Assembly: GCA_017465565.1 (NCBI GenBank)
Contig: JAFTWA010000051.1
Location: 1 to 53,740, forward strand
DNA from: Tyzzerella sp.
GTDB lineage: Bacteria; Bacillota; Clostridia; Lachnospirales; Lachnospiraceae
Direction: 5' to 3'
Length of the DNA stretch: 53,740 bases
Shown: positions 45,213-53,740 of the stretch, in pieces
How the letters are laid out: each line of letters starts with the position of its first letter
Numbering within the stretch: position 1 is the first letter of the stretch
Notes under the pieces: model-generated
What the model saw: the letters and a program-made list of their open reading frames with translations, nothing else
Database searches by the model: none
What the model was told of the DNA's origin: nothing
Position numbers and translations under genes: made by a program

Positions 45213-45255
45213 AATTGGGGACGTAGTCAAATTGAATTTGACTACGTCCCCAATT
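45213..45255. repeat. 43-bp near-perfect palindrome next to the repeats
   Basis: Two perfect 21-bp arms (45213-45233 and 45235-45255) with one base between. Ends read AATTGGGG and CCCCAATT. It lies 6 nt from the histidine kinase stop. No U run follows on either strand, so it is not a typical terminator; GGGGAC ends recall REP-type elements mobilised by Y1 transposases. Confidence 0.92.
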
Positions 45256-45261
45256 TGTAAT

Positions 45262-47394
45262 TTATTTATTCCAAGTAAGCTTCACTTTAAACAAATCGCC
45301 ATCCACTTCAATTTTAAATTCGCCTCTCTGTAATTCGACAAAACTTTTCGCAATCGCAAGGCCAAGTCCGCTTCCTTCTGAATTACGTGAAGCATCACCT
45401 CTTACGAAACGTTCTGCGAGATGCTCTGCCTCAAAATCCAATTCCTGGGCTGACATGTTGCGGAACACTACATGAACTTTCGATTCTGTCTGAAAAATAT
45501 CCACATAAACCCTGGAATATGGCATTGCATATTTCAGTGCGTTATTCAGCAGATTTTCAAACACGCGGTATGTCCGCTGTCCATCTAATGGAACAACAAT
45601 TTTCTCATCTGGCAGATTCCATCGGAATGTCAGATTACTTGCATCTATCTGGTCTGACATCTCAAGCCGTACCTGCTTCATCAGACTTACAATATCTACG
45701 TCCATAAAATTCATTTTCACATTTCCAGAGTGAGCCTTGCTCACTTCAAATAAATCTTCAATTAAGATTTTCAATCGATGTGATTTTTGTTCCAATGTAC
45801 GGATATAAGAGTTTCGTTCTTCCTCTGTGATTCCTTCTTGTTTCAGCAAATCGACATAAGTGATAATCGCAGTGAGCGGCGTCTTTAAATCATGAGACAC
45901 ATTTGTAATCAGCTCTGTCTTCATGTTCTGGCTCTTCGCTTCCTCCACGACTGCCTTTTCAAAACCCTGCTGTACTTTTTCTAAAGAATCACCGATTGTC
46001 TGGAAAATTCCCAAATCCTCTTCAAGTTTGATTTTCAAATCGCCTTCTGCCATCTGCTTTGTTGCATTAAGAATACTGTTGTACTGTGCTTGCACCTTTT
46101 TTCCATATTTACGAAGAACAATATAAAGCGCAATGGAATAAACTAAAAGTCCGGCAATTCCAAAGAACCACATAACGCATAACAGTGCCAGAATCCCAAA
46201 ATTTACGGCTACAATTTTCAAAATACTGCTATTTAGTTCTTCTGAGATGTCAATATCTGTCACATACTTATACAGTTTTACACATTGCTTTTTTATCCAT
46301 CTAAAGAAAATTACAATTAATAAGCGGTTTTTCAAATAATACACTGGTCCGCATAAAAACTGACGGAAGGATGCAATGACTACGTATTCCACTAAGAAAC
46401 AGGCTGCCCATCCAAGGAAATTCATTGCAAGAAGAAATCCGTACTGCACATTGTCTACAATTGGTACGCCAACAACCTCCAGTGGCGGATACCAGTCGAT
46501 GAGACAGGTTTCTCCCATGGCATAGAACATACCGACGAATCCAGCCACCACACCACTTGCACAAATTACAACCATTTCAAATGGAATACAAAACAGTTTT
46601 TCCCAGCCCGTATGGAGTCCCTTCACAAATGGAAGAAGAAGGGCAAATAAAGCAACCAATATGATTGCTGCAATAATAATCCATATTGCACCAATCTCAA
46701 ACATAATGGTTTCTGCACTAATGTATAAATGTCCAGAATCATAATAAAGGAATCCGCAATACTCATTGATTGCAAATGTTATTGTGAAATTCTTCGGCTG
46801 CATCTGCTGAGGATCAATTTCCGGTCCAAACTCAGCTTCATAAATAGCTATATTTTGGACATATTGTTCTATAGACTTTCTAGCTTGTTCGGCAACAGAA
46901 TTTGCATCATATAATTCCACGTTCAGCATTGGGTCTACATATACTTCTGAAAGATACCCATGCGAGTCAAAAGCCAATCGGACTGTTCCTATGGTTTCTG
47001 CATCTTCCAGCTGGTCTGTATTTTTTTTCTCTATCGTTTTTTCACCATACTGATATACAGATTGATATTTCGTCGTTTCACTCAATCGCCAAAAATCGTT
47101 TATCCAGCCATATTGCTCTAATACGCGAAAATCGACAGTTTCACCATGTGCCTCCTGCAGAGACAAACCATAAAGATAATAGCTTGTTTCCATGGCATAA
47201 TTAATGAAGATTTCTTCAAGCCACCACGAAAACTCGTCATCGCTATTATACATGTCTTCGTATTCTTTTTTAGTTTTCTGTGCCTCTACTCCAATTCTTG
47301 GATAAAGTGCAGTCAGCAAAAATGCAGGCACTAAGATGCACAATATAATAATAATTGTCGTTAGTTTATGAGATTTTTTCAATTTTGTATCCAA
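45262..47394 (-). CDS. Membrane sensor histidine kinase
   Basis: A 710-residue kinase that phosphorylates the adjacent regulator. The N-terminal helix (TTIIIILCILVPAFLLTAL) and a helix near residue 235 flank an exported sensor of about 190 residues. Several more helices follow (to about residue 430), an unusual multi-span middle region. The HisKA motif NVSHDLKTPLTAI has phospho-His501; HATPase motifs are RVFENLLNNALKYA (N box) and GSGLGLAIAKS (G box). Start is TTG 47394, inside the regulator gene by 29 nt; the next Met would delete the first helix. The sensed signal is unknown. Confidence 0.9.
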   Translation of the reverse strand: MDTKLKKSHKLTTIIIILCILVPAFLLTALYPRIGVEAQKTKKEYEDMYNSDDEFSWWLEEIFINYAMETSYYLYGLSLQEAHGETVDFRVLEQYGWINDFWRLSETTKYQSVYQYGEKTIEKKNTDQLEDAETIGTVRLAFDSHGYLSEVYVDPMLNVELYDANSVAEQARKSIEQYVQNIAIYEAEFGPEIDPQQMQPKNFTITFAINEYCGFLYYDSGHLYISAETIMFEIGAIWIIIAAIILVALFALLLPFVKGLHTGWEKLFCIPFEMVVICASGVVAGFVGMFYAMGETCLIDWYPPLEVVGVPIVDNVQYGFLLAMNFLGWAACFLVEYVVIASFRQFLCGPVYYLKNRLLIVIFFRWIKKQCVKLYKYVTDIDISEELNSSILKIVAVNFGILALLCVMWFFGIAGLLVYSIALYIVLRKYGKKVQAQYNSILNATKQMAEGDLKIKLEEDLGIFQTIGDSLEKVQQGFEKAVVEEAKSQNMKTELITNVSHDLKTPLTAIITYVDLLKQEGITEEERNSYIRTLEQKSHRLKILIEDLFEVSKAHSGNVKMNFMDVDIVSLMKQVRLEMSDQIDASNLTFRWNLPDEKIVVPLDGQRTYRVFENLLNNALKYAMPYSRVYVDIFQTESKVHVVFRNMSAQELDFEAEHLAERFVRGDASRNSEGSGLGLAIAKSFVELQRGEFKIEVDGDLFKVKLTWNK

Positions 47395-48079
47395 CGCCCC
47401 ACACCACCTTTAAGTATTTTGGTTCCTTCGGGTTATATTCTATTTTCTCCCGAATATGTCTTACATGAACCATTACTGTATCCGTGTTGATTGCACGTTC
47501 TTCCCAGACTCTCTCATAAATCTCTTCTGCGGAAAATACTCTGCCTGGAGATTTCATAAGGAGCTGCAGAATTTTAAATTCCATTGGCGTCAGCTTCACA
47601 AGTTCGCCATCCACCCGTACTTCCACAGTGTCTTCATTTAATTCCAAGCCGCCAATTGTGTAAATATTTCCTTTCGGTGCAGCAGTCTCACCTGCCATTT
47701 CCATAAATCTTGCGTATCTGCGGAGATGTGAATTTACTCTCGCCAAAAGTTCCAGTGGCTGGAATGGCTTTGTGACATAATCATCTGCTCCCATGTTAAG
47801 TCCCATGATTTTATCTACCTCTTCGGATTTTGCCGAAAGCATAATAACTGGAAAATCATGAGTCTTACGCATCTCCATCACCATGCGGATTCCATCCATA
47901 CGCGGCATCATGACGTCAACGATAGCCAGATGAATTTCTTCCTTTCTGATGACTTCAAGCCCTTCGATTCCATCTCCAGCCTTAAATACCTCGTATCCCT
48001 GGCTTTTTAGATAGATTTCGATTCCGTCCCGAATCTGCATATCATCCTCTACGATTAATACGTGATAGTTTTCCTTCAT
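47366..48079 (-). CDS. OmpR/PhoB-family response regulator
   Basis: A 237-residue regulator with a receiver domain (acidic pair in VEDDMQ, phospho-Asp55 in VDVMMPRMDG, switch Ser in MLSAKSEE, KPF) and a winged-helix Trans_reg_C domain (LTPMEFKILQLLMKSPGRVFSAEEIYERVW, VHVRHIREKIE, GVGYKIE). AGGA lies before the ATG. The 29-nt overlap with the kinase gene shows coupled expression. Targets are unknown; the MATE gene upstream is on the same strand but is separated by a terminator. Confidence 0.95.
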   Translation of the reverse strand: MKENYHVLIVEDDMQIRDGIEIYLKSQGYEVFKAGDGIEGLEVIRKEEIHLAIVDVMMPRMDGIRMVMEMRKTHDFPVIMLSAKSEEVDKIMGLNMGADDYVTKPFQPLELLARVNSHLRRYARFMEMAGETAAPKGNIYTIGGLELNEDTVEVRVDGELVKLTPMEFKILQLLMKSPGRVFSAEEIYERVWEERAINTDTVMVHVRHIREKIEYNPKEPKYLKVVWGVGYKIEKIS

Positions 48080-48137
48080 GTCAATTTCCTTTCTGATACA
48101 GTCCTTTCATGTATGACTATATCATAGCTTTTGATTC

Positions 48138-48181
48138 TAAAAAGAATCTCTAGAAAAAACGAAAGATTTTCTAAAGATTCT
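48138..48181 (-). terminator. Terminator of the AraC-MATE unit
   Basis: A 15-bp stem with one U-G pair (arms 48143-48157 and 48167-48181) and a short loop, followed on the minus strand by TTTTT. It lies directly after the MATE gene stop. Confidence 0.85.
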
Positions 48182-48187
48182 TATTCT

Positions 48188-49552
48188 TTACTTCTTAATC
48201 ACCCTGCGGTGAACAATTATGTAAGTTGTCATATGCGCCAAAATCGTAATTACCCAGCTAATCGGATAAATCACATACAGCATATGGGTGGTATGGAATT
48301 GTTCCATTTGGAAAATCGTTGCAATCCAGAGAAGTCGAATTCCACATACGCCAAGTGATGAGACAATCATCGGCTGCATCACATACCCCATACCGCGGAG
48401 AGAACCGACAAAAGCTTCCATAATTCCGCAGAGGGCATATGGCAGAGCCAAATATCCAAATCGTATCATCCCTGCTTCAATTACCGCCTTGCTTTCGGTA
48501 TAAATTCCAAGCAAGGTTGGTCCAATTAGGTAAACTCCTCCACCTGTAATAGCGCCTACTACAGTTACACATACTAACGATGTAATCAATATGCGGTTGA
48601 TGCGCTCATATTTTCCCGCACCGAAATTCTGGCTGGTAAAAGATATATTCGCCTGATAAAATGCATTCATTGCCATATAAACGAAGCCTTCAATGTTAGC
48701 CGCAGCCGCATTTCCTGCCACCACTATTTCTCCAAATGAGTTGATAGAAGATTGAATCATAACATTGGAAATCGAAAAAAGCGTACTTTGAAGTCCCGCC
48801 GGAATTCCAATCTGCAAAATGCGATACAGTTTATTCTTATTCACCCGCAGCTTCTGCAAATCCAATTTCACCGTGCCCTCCCCTTTGACAAGACACCTGA
48901 TAACTAATAACGCTGAAATTGTCTGTGAAATTGTTGTTGCAAGTCCAACTCCAAAAACACCCCATTTTAACACAATCACAAAGAAAAGATTGCAGGTCAC
49001 ATTGATAACACCTGCTACAATCAAATAGTAAAGCGGTCTCTGGGTATCCCCGACAGCACGTAAAATCGCTGCGCCATAATTGTAAATGAGCATTGGAATC
49101 ATTCCCACAAAATAAACTCTCAGATAAATTGCCGCTAATTCCGCTATCTCACCCGGTGTCTTCATCCATGCCAAAAAGGTTGGTGCAAATATCATACCAA
49201 TAATTGTCAAAACAAAACCGCCGACAATACTAATTGTAATTGCTGTATGTACCGTCTCATCTAATTCATTTTTCTGCTTTGAGCCATAATATCTTGCCAC
49301 TAATACATTAGCACCGATGGAAATCCCCATAAAAAAGTTGACAAGCAGATTGATGAGCGACGTAGTGGCTCCTACTGCCGCCAGAGAATTATCCCCCGCA
49401 AATCGGCCTACCACAATGATATCCGCCGCATTAAATAATAATTGCAAAACTCCAGAACAAACCAATGGAATTGCAAATAGCAGCATTTTTTTCAGGATAG
49501 GACCGTTACACATATCAATTTCATATTTTTTCTTACTTTTCACTTGAAACAT
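48188..49552 (-). CDS. MATE-family multidrug/Na+ antiporter
   Basis: A 454-residue protein with 12 hydrophobic segments in the duplicated six-helix MATE layout (PLVCSGVLQLLFNAADIIVVGRFAG and its second-half echo IGIPAGLQSTLFSISNVMIQSSINSFG). It uses Na+ or H+ gradients to expel cationic compounds or metabolites. The substrate is unknown. It starts 33 bp after the AraC-like gene with no terminator between, so the regulator and exporter are probably one unit. The binding site is weak (AGAG). Confidence 0.93.
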   Translation of the reverse strand: MFQVKSKKKYEIDMCNGPILKKMLLFAIPLVCSGVLQLLFNAADIIVVGRFAGDNSLAAVGATTSLINLLVNFFMGISIGANVLVARYYGSKQKNELDETVHTAITISIVGGFVLTIIGMIFAPTFLAWMKTPGEIAELAAIYLRVYFVGMIPMLIYNYGAAILRAVGDTQRPLYYLIVAGVINVTCNLFFVIVLKWGVFGVGLATTISQTISALLVIRCLVKGEGTVKLDLQKLRVNKNKLYRILQIGIPAGLQSTLFSISNVMIQSSINSFGEIVVAGNAAAANIEGFVYMAMNAFYQANISFTSQNFGAGKYERINRILITSLVCVTVVGAITGGGVYLIGPTLLGIYTESKAVIEAGMIRFGYLALPYALCGIMEAFVGSLRGMGYVMQPMIVSSLGVCGIRLLWIATIFQMEQFHTTHMLYVIYPISWVITILAHMTTYIIVHRRVIKK

Positions 49553-49585
49553 TTAAAACATCTCTTTTCTTTTGCGTAGTACAAT

Positions 49586-50410
49586 TTAGTCCTTGTATAG
49601 TATAGCACTTTCATACAAAAAATAAATATGTTTTTTTATCTTCTTATAATCTGTAGGACTCATATTCATATAATGTGAAAATATCCTGTTAAATGTTCGA
49701 ACCGATGAAAATCCCACTGCATATGCCGTCTCCGTAACACTTGCGTCCTTTTTCAGTAAATCGCAGGCCGCTTCTACACGCAGTTGATTGACGAATTCCT
49801 TACAATTCACATTTAACCTTTCCCGGAACATATGACATATATAGTATTTACTTAGATACAATTCCTTTGCCATCTCATCCAACGTGAAAGGCTCTGCAAA
49901 ACGCTCCATACAATAATTCAAAATACGCTTCATAGCCTCCGTCTCACCTGGCTTATCTATGAAATTCATGCACAGAAACATTTCTCCAAGAAGTGCAAGA
50001 AGCTGCCCTTTTGCAACTACTTCTCCGAAAGCCATATCCATTTTCAATTTGTCTTTCATATTGTTCAGACACTGCCCCACATTCATAGTAAAACGATGTT
50101 CCTGTAAGATTGGATTCTCAAGTCTTTTGCTTTGAAAAATTTCTCGAAACTCCTGAAAAATTTCAGGGGCAAACATAACAACATATCCTCTCACGGGTGT
50201 CTTTTCATAATAAGCATGTATTTGATTCGGAAACGCAAGGAGGATATCCCCTGCCTCTATTGCATACCGCTGATTGTCAAGCAACACCTCACAGCTCCCC
50301 TCTTCTAAGTAAATCATCTCCAAATGTGTATGCAGATGAGGCTGAGACCATAACTCTTCTACATGCAGTACCCTTATCGCAACTTTGTGCATTTGTATGA
50401 AATATGACAC
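49586..50410 (-). CDS. AraC-family regulator with cupin sensor domain
   Basis: A 274-residue regulator: an N-terminal cupin that may bind a sugar (HLHTHLEMIYLEEGSCEV, FPNQIHAYYE) and a C-terminal pair of helix-turn-helix motifs (LDEMAKELYLSKYYICHMFRERL; VTETAYAVGFSSVRTFNRIFSHYMNMSPTDYKK). GTG 50410 is preferred since GGGAGG lies 8 nt upstream; the ATG at 50455 has no binding site. It is divergent from the beta-glucosidase gene, which it likely controls, and cotranscribed with the MATE gene. Confidence 0.9.
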   Translation of the reverse strand: MSYFIQMHKVAIRVLHVEELWSQPHLHTHLEMIYLEEGSCEVLLDNQRYAIEAGDILLAFPNQIHAYYEKTPVRGYVVMFAPEIFQEFREIFQSKRLENPILQEHRFTMNVGQCLNNMKDKLKMDMAFGEVVAKGQLLALLGEMFLCMNFIDKPGETEAMKRILNYCMERFAEPFTLDEMAKELYLSKYYICHMFRERLNVNCKEFVNQLRVEAACDLLKKDASVTETAYAVGFSSVRTFNRIFSHYMNMSPTDYKKIKKHIYFLYESAILYKD

Positions 50411-50469
50411 ACTTTTTTCCTCCCATAAACCGCAATTTTTGACCGATATACCCATTTATTATGACTTGT

Positions 50470-50498
50470 ATTATAATTTGCTTTCTTTAAAATGTAAA
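50470..50498 (-). promoter_or_regulatory. Promoter of the AraC-MATE unit
   Basis: TTTACA (50493-50498), 17-nt spacer, TATAAT (50470-50475) on the minus strand, in the intergenic space shared with the divergent glucosidase gene. Confidence 0.7.
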
Positions 50499-50532
50499 GT
50501 AAATATATAACAAACGAGTAGGAGGTTTCACT

Positions 50533-52824
50533 ATGATCAAATGGACAAGACCAAATTATATGCCTTGTGATCCACTGGGCGACAATCATTCCAGAATCAC
50601 AGCCTGCGATAGACACATTCAGCTTTCCCGCAAGGCTGCTTCTGAGGGTGCTGTGTTACTGAAAAACAATAACGGACTGCTTCCTTTTGCAAACGGAACG
50701 AAAATTGCTGTATTCGGAAAGGGTCAGATTGACTATGTCAAAGGCGGCGGAGGTTCCGGCGATGTAAATGTCTCTTATGTGCGCAACATCTATCAGGGAC
50801 TAAAACTCAAAAAAGAACAAGTGGAAGTCTTTGACCCGCTTTCTCTCTACTATCAAGACTATGTAGAAGAACAATATAAAAACGGAGCGGAACTGGGAAA
50901 ATTTGATGAAACGACCATTCCTGAAGATTTACTTGCCCGGGCAAAAGATTTTACAGACACTGCTGTCATCATTATAAACCGCTATTCTGCTGAAGCCTTT
51001 GACAGAAAAAGCGATGGCACTGACGCCTACTTTAACCTAAGTAAGACAGAGAAAGTGATGGTGGATACTGTAACCGCAAACTTTGCAAACGTGGTAGTTC
51101 TGTTAAACGTTGGTGCTATGATAGACACATCATGGTTCGCTTATAACGATGCTATTTCTTCCGCAGTCATGCTATGGCAAGGCGGTATGGAAGGCGGACT
51201 TGCAGCAGCGGATATCCTGACTGGTGATGCTAACCCTTATGGAAGACTGGTGGATACCTGTGCCAAATCTTTTGATGATTATCCATCATCGGAGGGCTTC
51301 CATGAATCAGAAGATTATGTAAAATACACAGAAGATATCTTTGTAGGATACCGTTATTTTGAAACCATTCCAGGCAAGAGAGACTGTGTTGTTTATCCAT
51401 TCGGCTACGGTCTTTCCTACACAACCTTTGCATTATCAGACATCACCGCCTACTGCACGGGCAAAAATATTACGATTTCAGTGACTGTTACAAACACAGG
51501 AAATGCTGTCGGAAAGGAAGTTGTGCAGGTTTACTACGGTGCTCCGAATGGCAAACTGGATAAGCCGGCAAAAGAACTCTGTGGCTTTGCGAAAACAAGA
51601 GAACTAGAGCCTTCTGATAGTCAACTCATTCAAATTACGTTTGCAGTGAATGATATGGCATCCTTTGATGATACCGGCGTCGTTGCAAAATCATGCAATG
51701 TGTTAGAAAAAGGCTCTTATAAAATCTACATTGGTACGAATGTAAGAAATGCCAAGGAACTTGACTATACATATGATTTGGAAGAAACTATCATTACAGA
51801 GCAGCTCCATTCCTATGGTGCTCCTGAGAGATTAGACAAGCGTATGAAAGCGGACGGTACTTACGAAATGATAGCATGTAAGCCTGTGGAAAGAGCCACC
51901 TTCCCTTGCACTTACAAATGTGCCGAGAAGCCAGAAGAAACTTATATGCTCCTCGATGTTGCAGAAGGTAAAATTGATTTAGATACATTTATCGCCCAGA
52001 TAACAGATGATGAGTTAATCGAGCTTGTGCATGGTCAGCCAAACCGTGGTGTTGCAAGTACCAACGGAATGGGAAATCTGGCACGCCTCGGAATTCCAAA
52101 TGTGATGACTACAGATGGTCCTGCCGGCGTGCGGCCTACAAGAAAATCTCTTGTAAAAACAACTGCTTTCCCTGTTGCAACCTGCCTCGCTGCTTCTTGG
52201 AACTTAGACCTGATAGAAGAAATTGCCCGCGTAGGAGCCTTAGAAGTGAAGGAAAATAACATGAGCATTTTCCTGACACCGGCGCTGAATATCCACAGAA
52301 GTCCACTATGTGGAAGAAACTTCGAATATTATTCAGAAGACCCATTTATTTCCGGCAAAATGGCTGCTGCTACCGTAAGAGGAATTCAGTCCCAAAACAT
52401 CGTTGCAACGCCAAAACATTTTGCCTGCAACAACAAGGAAACCAATCGTAAAAATTCAGATTCCATTGTATCAGAACGTGCTATGAGAGAAATCTATCTC
52501 AAAGGCTTTGAAATCTGTGTCAAAGAATCAAAGCCTCGCATGATCATGACAGCCTATAATATTGTCAATGGTGTACGTGCATCTGAAAACATTGAATTGG
52601 TCGAAGGAATCCTAAGAGGTGAATGGGGATATGACGGCATGGTAACAACTGACTGGCAGACCCTCGGTGACCCCGTAAAAGAATTACTTGCATACAACGA
52701 TATTAAGATGCCTTACAGCTATCCGGAGCAGGTGAAAGAAGCCTTAGAAAATGGTACTTTAACCCGTGAAGTCCTATGCGTCTGCGTAAAACATATCTTA
52801 GAAATGATTTTGTGGTTGGAATAA
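50533..52824 (+). CDS. GH3 beta-glucosidase with inverted (circularly permuted) domain order
   Basis: A 763-residue cytoplasmic glycoside hydrolase (no signal peptide) that releases glucose from beta-glucosides. Domains run opposite to classical GH3: first the alpha/beta sandwich (ASEGAVLLKNNNGLLPF, GGGGSGDVN, WQGGMEGGLAAADIL, VYPFGYGLSYTTF), then a fibronectin III-like domain (residues 310-400), then the TIM barrel (TTDGPAGVRP, GRNFEYYSEDPF, PKHFACNNKETNR) with nucleophile Asp707 in VTTDW. This order is known for ruminal Ruminococcus and Butyrivibrio enzymes. AGGAGG lies 7 nt before the ATG. Specificity (cellodextrin or plant glucoside) is unknown. Confidence 0.94.
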   Translation: MIKWTRPNYMPCDPLGDNHSRITACDRHIQLSRKAASEGAVLLKNNNGLLPFANGTKIAVFGKGQIDYVKGGGGSGDVNVSYVRNIYQGLKLKKEQVEVFDPLSLYYQDYVEEQYKNGAELGKFDETTIPEDLLARAKDFTDTAVIIINRYSAEAFDRKSDGTDAYFNLSKTEKVMVDTVTANFANVVVLLNVGAMIDTSWFAYNDAISSAVMLWQGGMEGGLAAADILTGDANPYGRLVDTCAKSFDDYPSSEGFHESEDYVKYTEDIFVGYRYFETIPGKRDCVVYPFGYGLSYTTFALSDITAYCTGKNITISVTVTNTGNAVGKEVVQVYYGAPNGKLDKPAKELCGFAKTRELEPSDSQLIQITFAVNDMASFDDTGVVAKSCNVLEKGSYKIYIGTNVRNAKELDYTYDLEETIITEQLHSYGAPERLDKRMKADGTYEMIACKPVERATFPCTYKCAEKPEETYMLLDVAEGKIDLDTFIAQITDDELIELVHGQPNRGVASTNGMGNLARLGIPNVMTTDGPAGVRPTRKSLVKTTAFPVATCLAASWNLDLIEEIARVGALEVKENNMSIFLTPALNIHRSPLCGRNFEYYSEDPFISGKMAAATVRGIQSQNIVATPKHFACNNKETNRKNSDSIVSERAMREIYLKGFEICVKESKPRMIMTAYNIVNGVRASENIELVEGILRGEWGYDGMVTTDWQTLGDPVKELLAYNDIKMPYSYPEQVKEALENGTLTREVLCVCVKHILEMILWLE

Positions 52825-52856
52825 AAGAATGGGGCGGAATTCCGCCCCAGTTCTTT
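52824..52856. terminator. Bidirectional terminator between the glucosidase and the transposase-like gene
   Basis: A perfect 18-bp palindrome (GGGGCGGAATTCCGCCCC, 52831-52848) extended by AAAGAA and TTCTTT flanks (52824-52829 and 52851-52856). Confidence 0.85.
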
Positions 52857-53740
52857 ACTCCTTTTCTGTTTGATTTGCCCTAGCCTTCCAGTACGCCAAT
52901 TCTGCCTCTGCTTTATCCGCCCGCCTTTTTTCGTCATCCGCACGTTTCTTTTCGTCTTCCGCACGTTGACGTTCTTTTTCAGTATTTGCTCTCTCCGCTT
53001 CTCTGCCTTCTTCAAAAGCGTCCTCCCGTACCATTCTTATATGCGCTTCCTGGTCATATTCATATATACTCATAGCCTTCGCCTCCGCCCGATTCTTCTC
53101 CAGAAAATCCTTCAGAATTCCTTCCCGAATACACTCCTCAATTGCTCTATCCACCGCACCTTCAATTGGAATTTCTTCCGCATATCTCCTTACTCTGGAA
53201 ACATACTCCGAATAATCCCCAAGTGTCTTGCACGCCTTTAACAATTCCTCATTATGTCCTACATTGATATTGAGTACATCCACTATAAGTTCCAGCGACA
53301 CCGCTTCATCCTGCGTCATGTAAGCATCCGATAGTTTCAATACTTCACGCTCTGGACGTTCTTCCTTGCCATTATAAAATACTATAAACTTCGGTGCCGG
53401 TATTTTAATCAGCTTTGAACCATAAATATTCTTACCCCGAATCATGTCTTCATACATATCTGAAAGATACATCAGAAAACGTAACGGCATGTTTGGATTG
53501 TAGGTAGACTGCTGCTCCCATAGGGACAGTCTTAATTCAATAATGAATGACAAATCATTCTGCATGGACATATAGATGGCATTCTCAAGTGTTGTGATAG
53601 TCAGAAGTTCTGGATCATCATAATTTCTCTGTGCCACCGCATTATAAAGCTGCAATAGCTCCTTCTTGTCCCTAAAAATCATGGTAAACATTCTGGACTT
53701 ATAGTCCCTTTTGACAAGCTTCTTGTCTTTGTGTGTTGTC
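52855..53740 (-). CDS. Rpn/PD-(D/E)XK nuclease-family transposase-like protein (partial)
   Basis: The frame stays open to the right edge, so the start lies outside the window. At least 294 residues are visible. Typical Rpn/PDDEXK_2 sequence is seen: YKSRMFTMIFRDKKELLQLYNAV, then TLENAIYMSMQNDLSFII and LSLWEQQSTYNPNMPLRFLMYLSDMYE, which holds nuclease-fold acidic and polar residues. The C terminus is a long highly charged coiled coil with repeating AED/ADDEK(K/R)RAD units. These proteins are common multicopy genes in Lachnospiraceae and promote recombination in some cases. The nuclease Asp is outside or not identified. Confidence 0.85.
   Translation of the reverse strand, partial: TTHKDKKLVKRDYKSRMFTMIFRDKKELLQLYNAVAQRNYDDPELLTITTLENAIYMSMQNDLSFIIELRLSLWEQQSTYNPNMPLRFLMYLSDMYEDMIRGKNIYGSKLIKIPAPKFIVFYNGKEERPEREVLKLSDAYMTQDEAVSLELIVDVLNINVGHNEELLKACKTLGDYSEYVSRVRRYAEEIPIEGAVDRAIEECIREGILKDFLEKNRAEAKAMSIYEYDQEAHIRMVREDAFEEGREAERANTEKERQRAEDEKKRADDEKRRADKAEAELAYWKARANQTEKE

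Noticed and set aside
45213-45255. Palindrome as the terminator of the two-component operon
   Set aside because: No U run follows the stem on the minus strand.

Overview
The window is a low-GC, densely packed chromosomal segment of a strictly anaerobic, endospore-lineage Firmicute. The gene set and neighbourhoods point to a gut Lachnospiraceae-type clostridium: Spo0A, an [FeFe] hydrogenase, a split cobalamin methionine synthase, a biotin-dependent Na+ decarboxylase operon, glycogen synthase, and a domain-swapped GH3 glucosidase of the kind known from Ruminococcus and Butyrivibrio. No phage, CRISPR array, rRNA or tRNA gene is visible. I recognise about 44 protein genes, most on the minus strand, many with good sigma-A promoters and intrinsic terminators. 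Genus cannot be fixed from this sequence alone.

Layout: 1-406 holds no recognisable gene, only the terminator of the first one. 407-4690 has a membrane-type (M19) dipeptidase, a divergent class-I glutamine-amidotransferase-like hydrolase, an ABC-F protein and an AEC permease. 4700-11620 is a peptide/nickel-family ABC transporter operon (permease B, permease C, ATPase D, ATPase F, then the substrate-binding lipoprotein). 11840-16700 has leuS, a CarD-like regulator, an HD hydrolase, a NiaR-like repressor and an orphan P-loop protein. 16750-18830 is glpP-glpK. 18880-24170 is a five-gene operon for a Na+-translocating biotin enzyme carrying two different carboxyltransferases. 24354-31341 has aminopeptidase P, two D,D-carboxypeptidases flanking a phosphoesterase-scpA-scpB block, and rpsU. 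31466-34105 is alaS. 34246-37724 is a dehydrogenase-aldolase-kinase operon for an unidentified substrate. 37970-42661 is a MetH activation protein, MetH, [FeFe] hydrogenase and a 41-residue membrane protein. 42741-45036 is glgA and spo0A. 45262-49552 has a two-component system and a MATE exporter. 49586-52824 has an AraC regulator divergent from a GH3 beta-glucosidase. The right edge cuts an Rpn/PD-(D/E)XK transposase-like gene.

The strongest unusual signal is the peptide transporter. Its substrate-binding lipoprotein looks circularly permuted: the normal C-terminal part of the SBP_bac_5 fold follows the lipobox, and the normal N-terminal part comes after it. Both permeases have large extra N-terminal membrane regions, and one ATPase has FDGGR where LSGGQ is usual. 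The GH3 enzyme at 50533-52824 also has inverted domain order, but that arrangement is already known in related organisms. Other points of interest are three tandem 22-bp repeats next to a 43-bp near-perfect palindrome between the histidine kinase and spo0A, a consensus 0A box upstream of the spo0A promoter, a terminator hairpin between a strong promoter and leuS with no T-box, and a Na+ pump operon that could work as a transcarboxylase.
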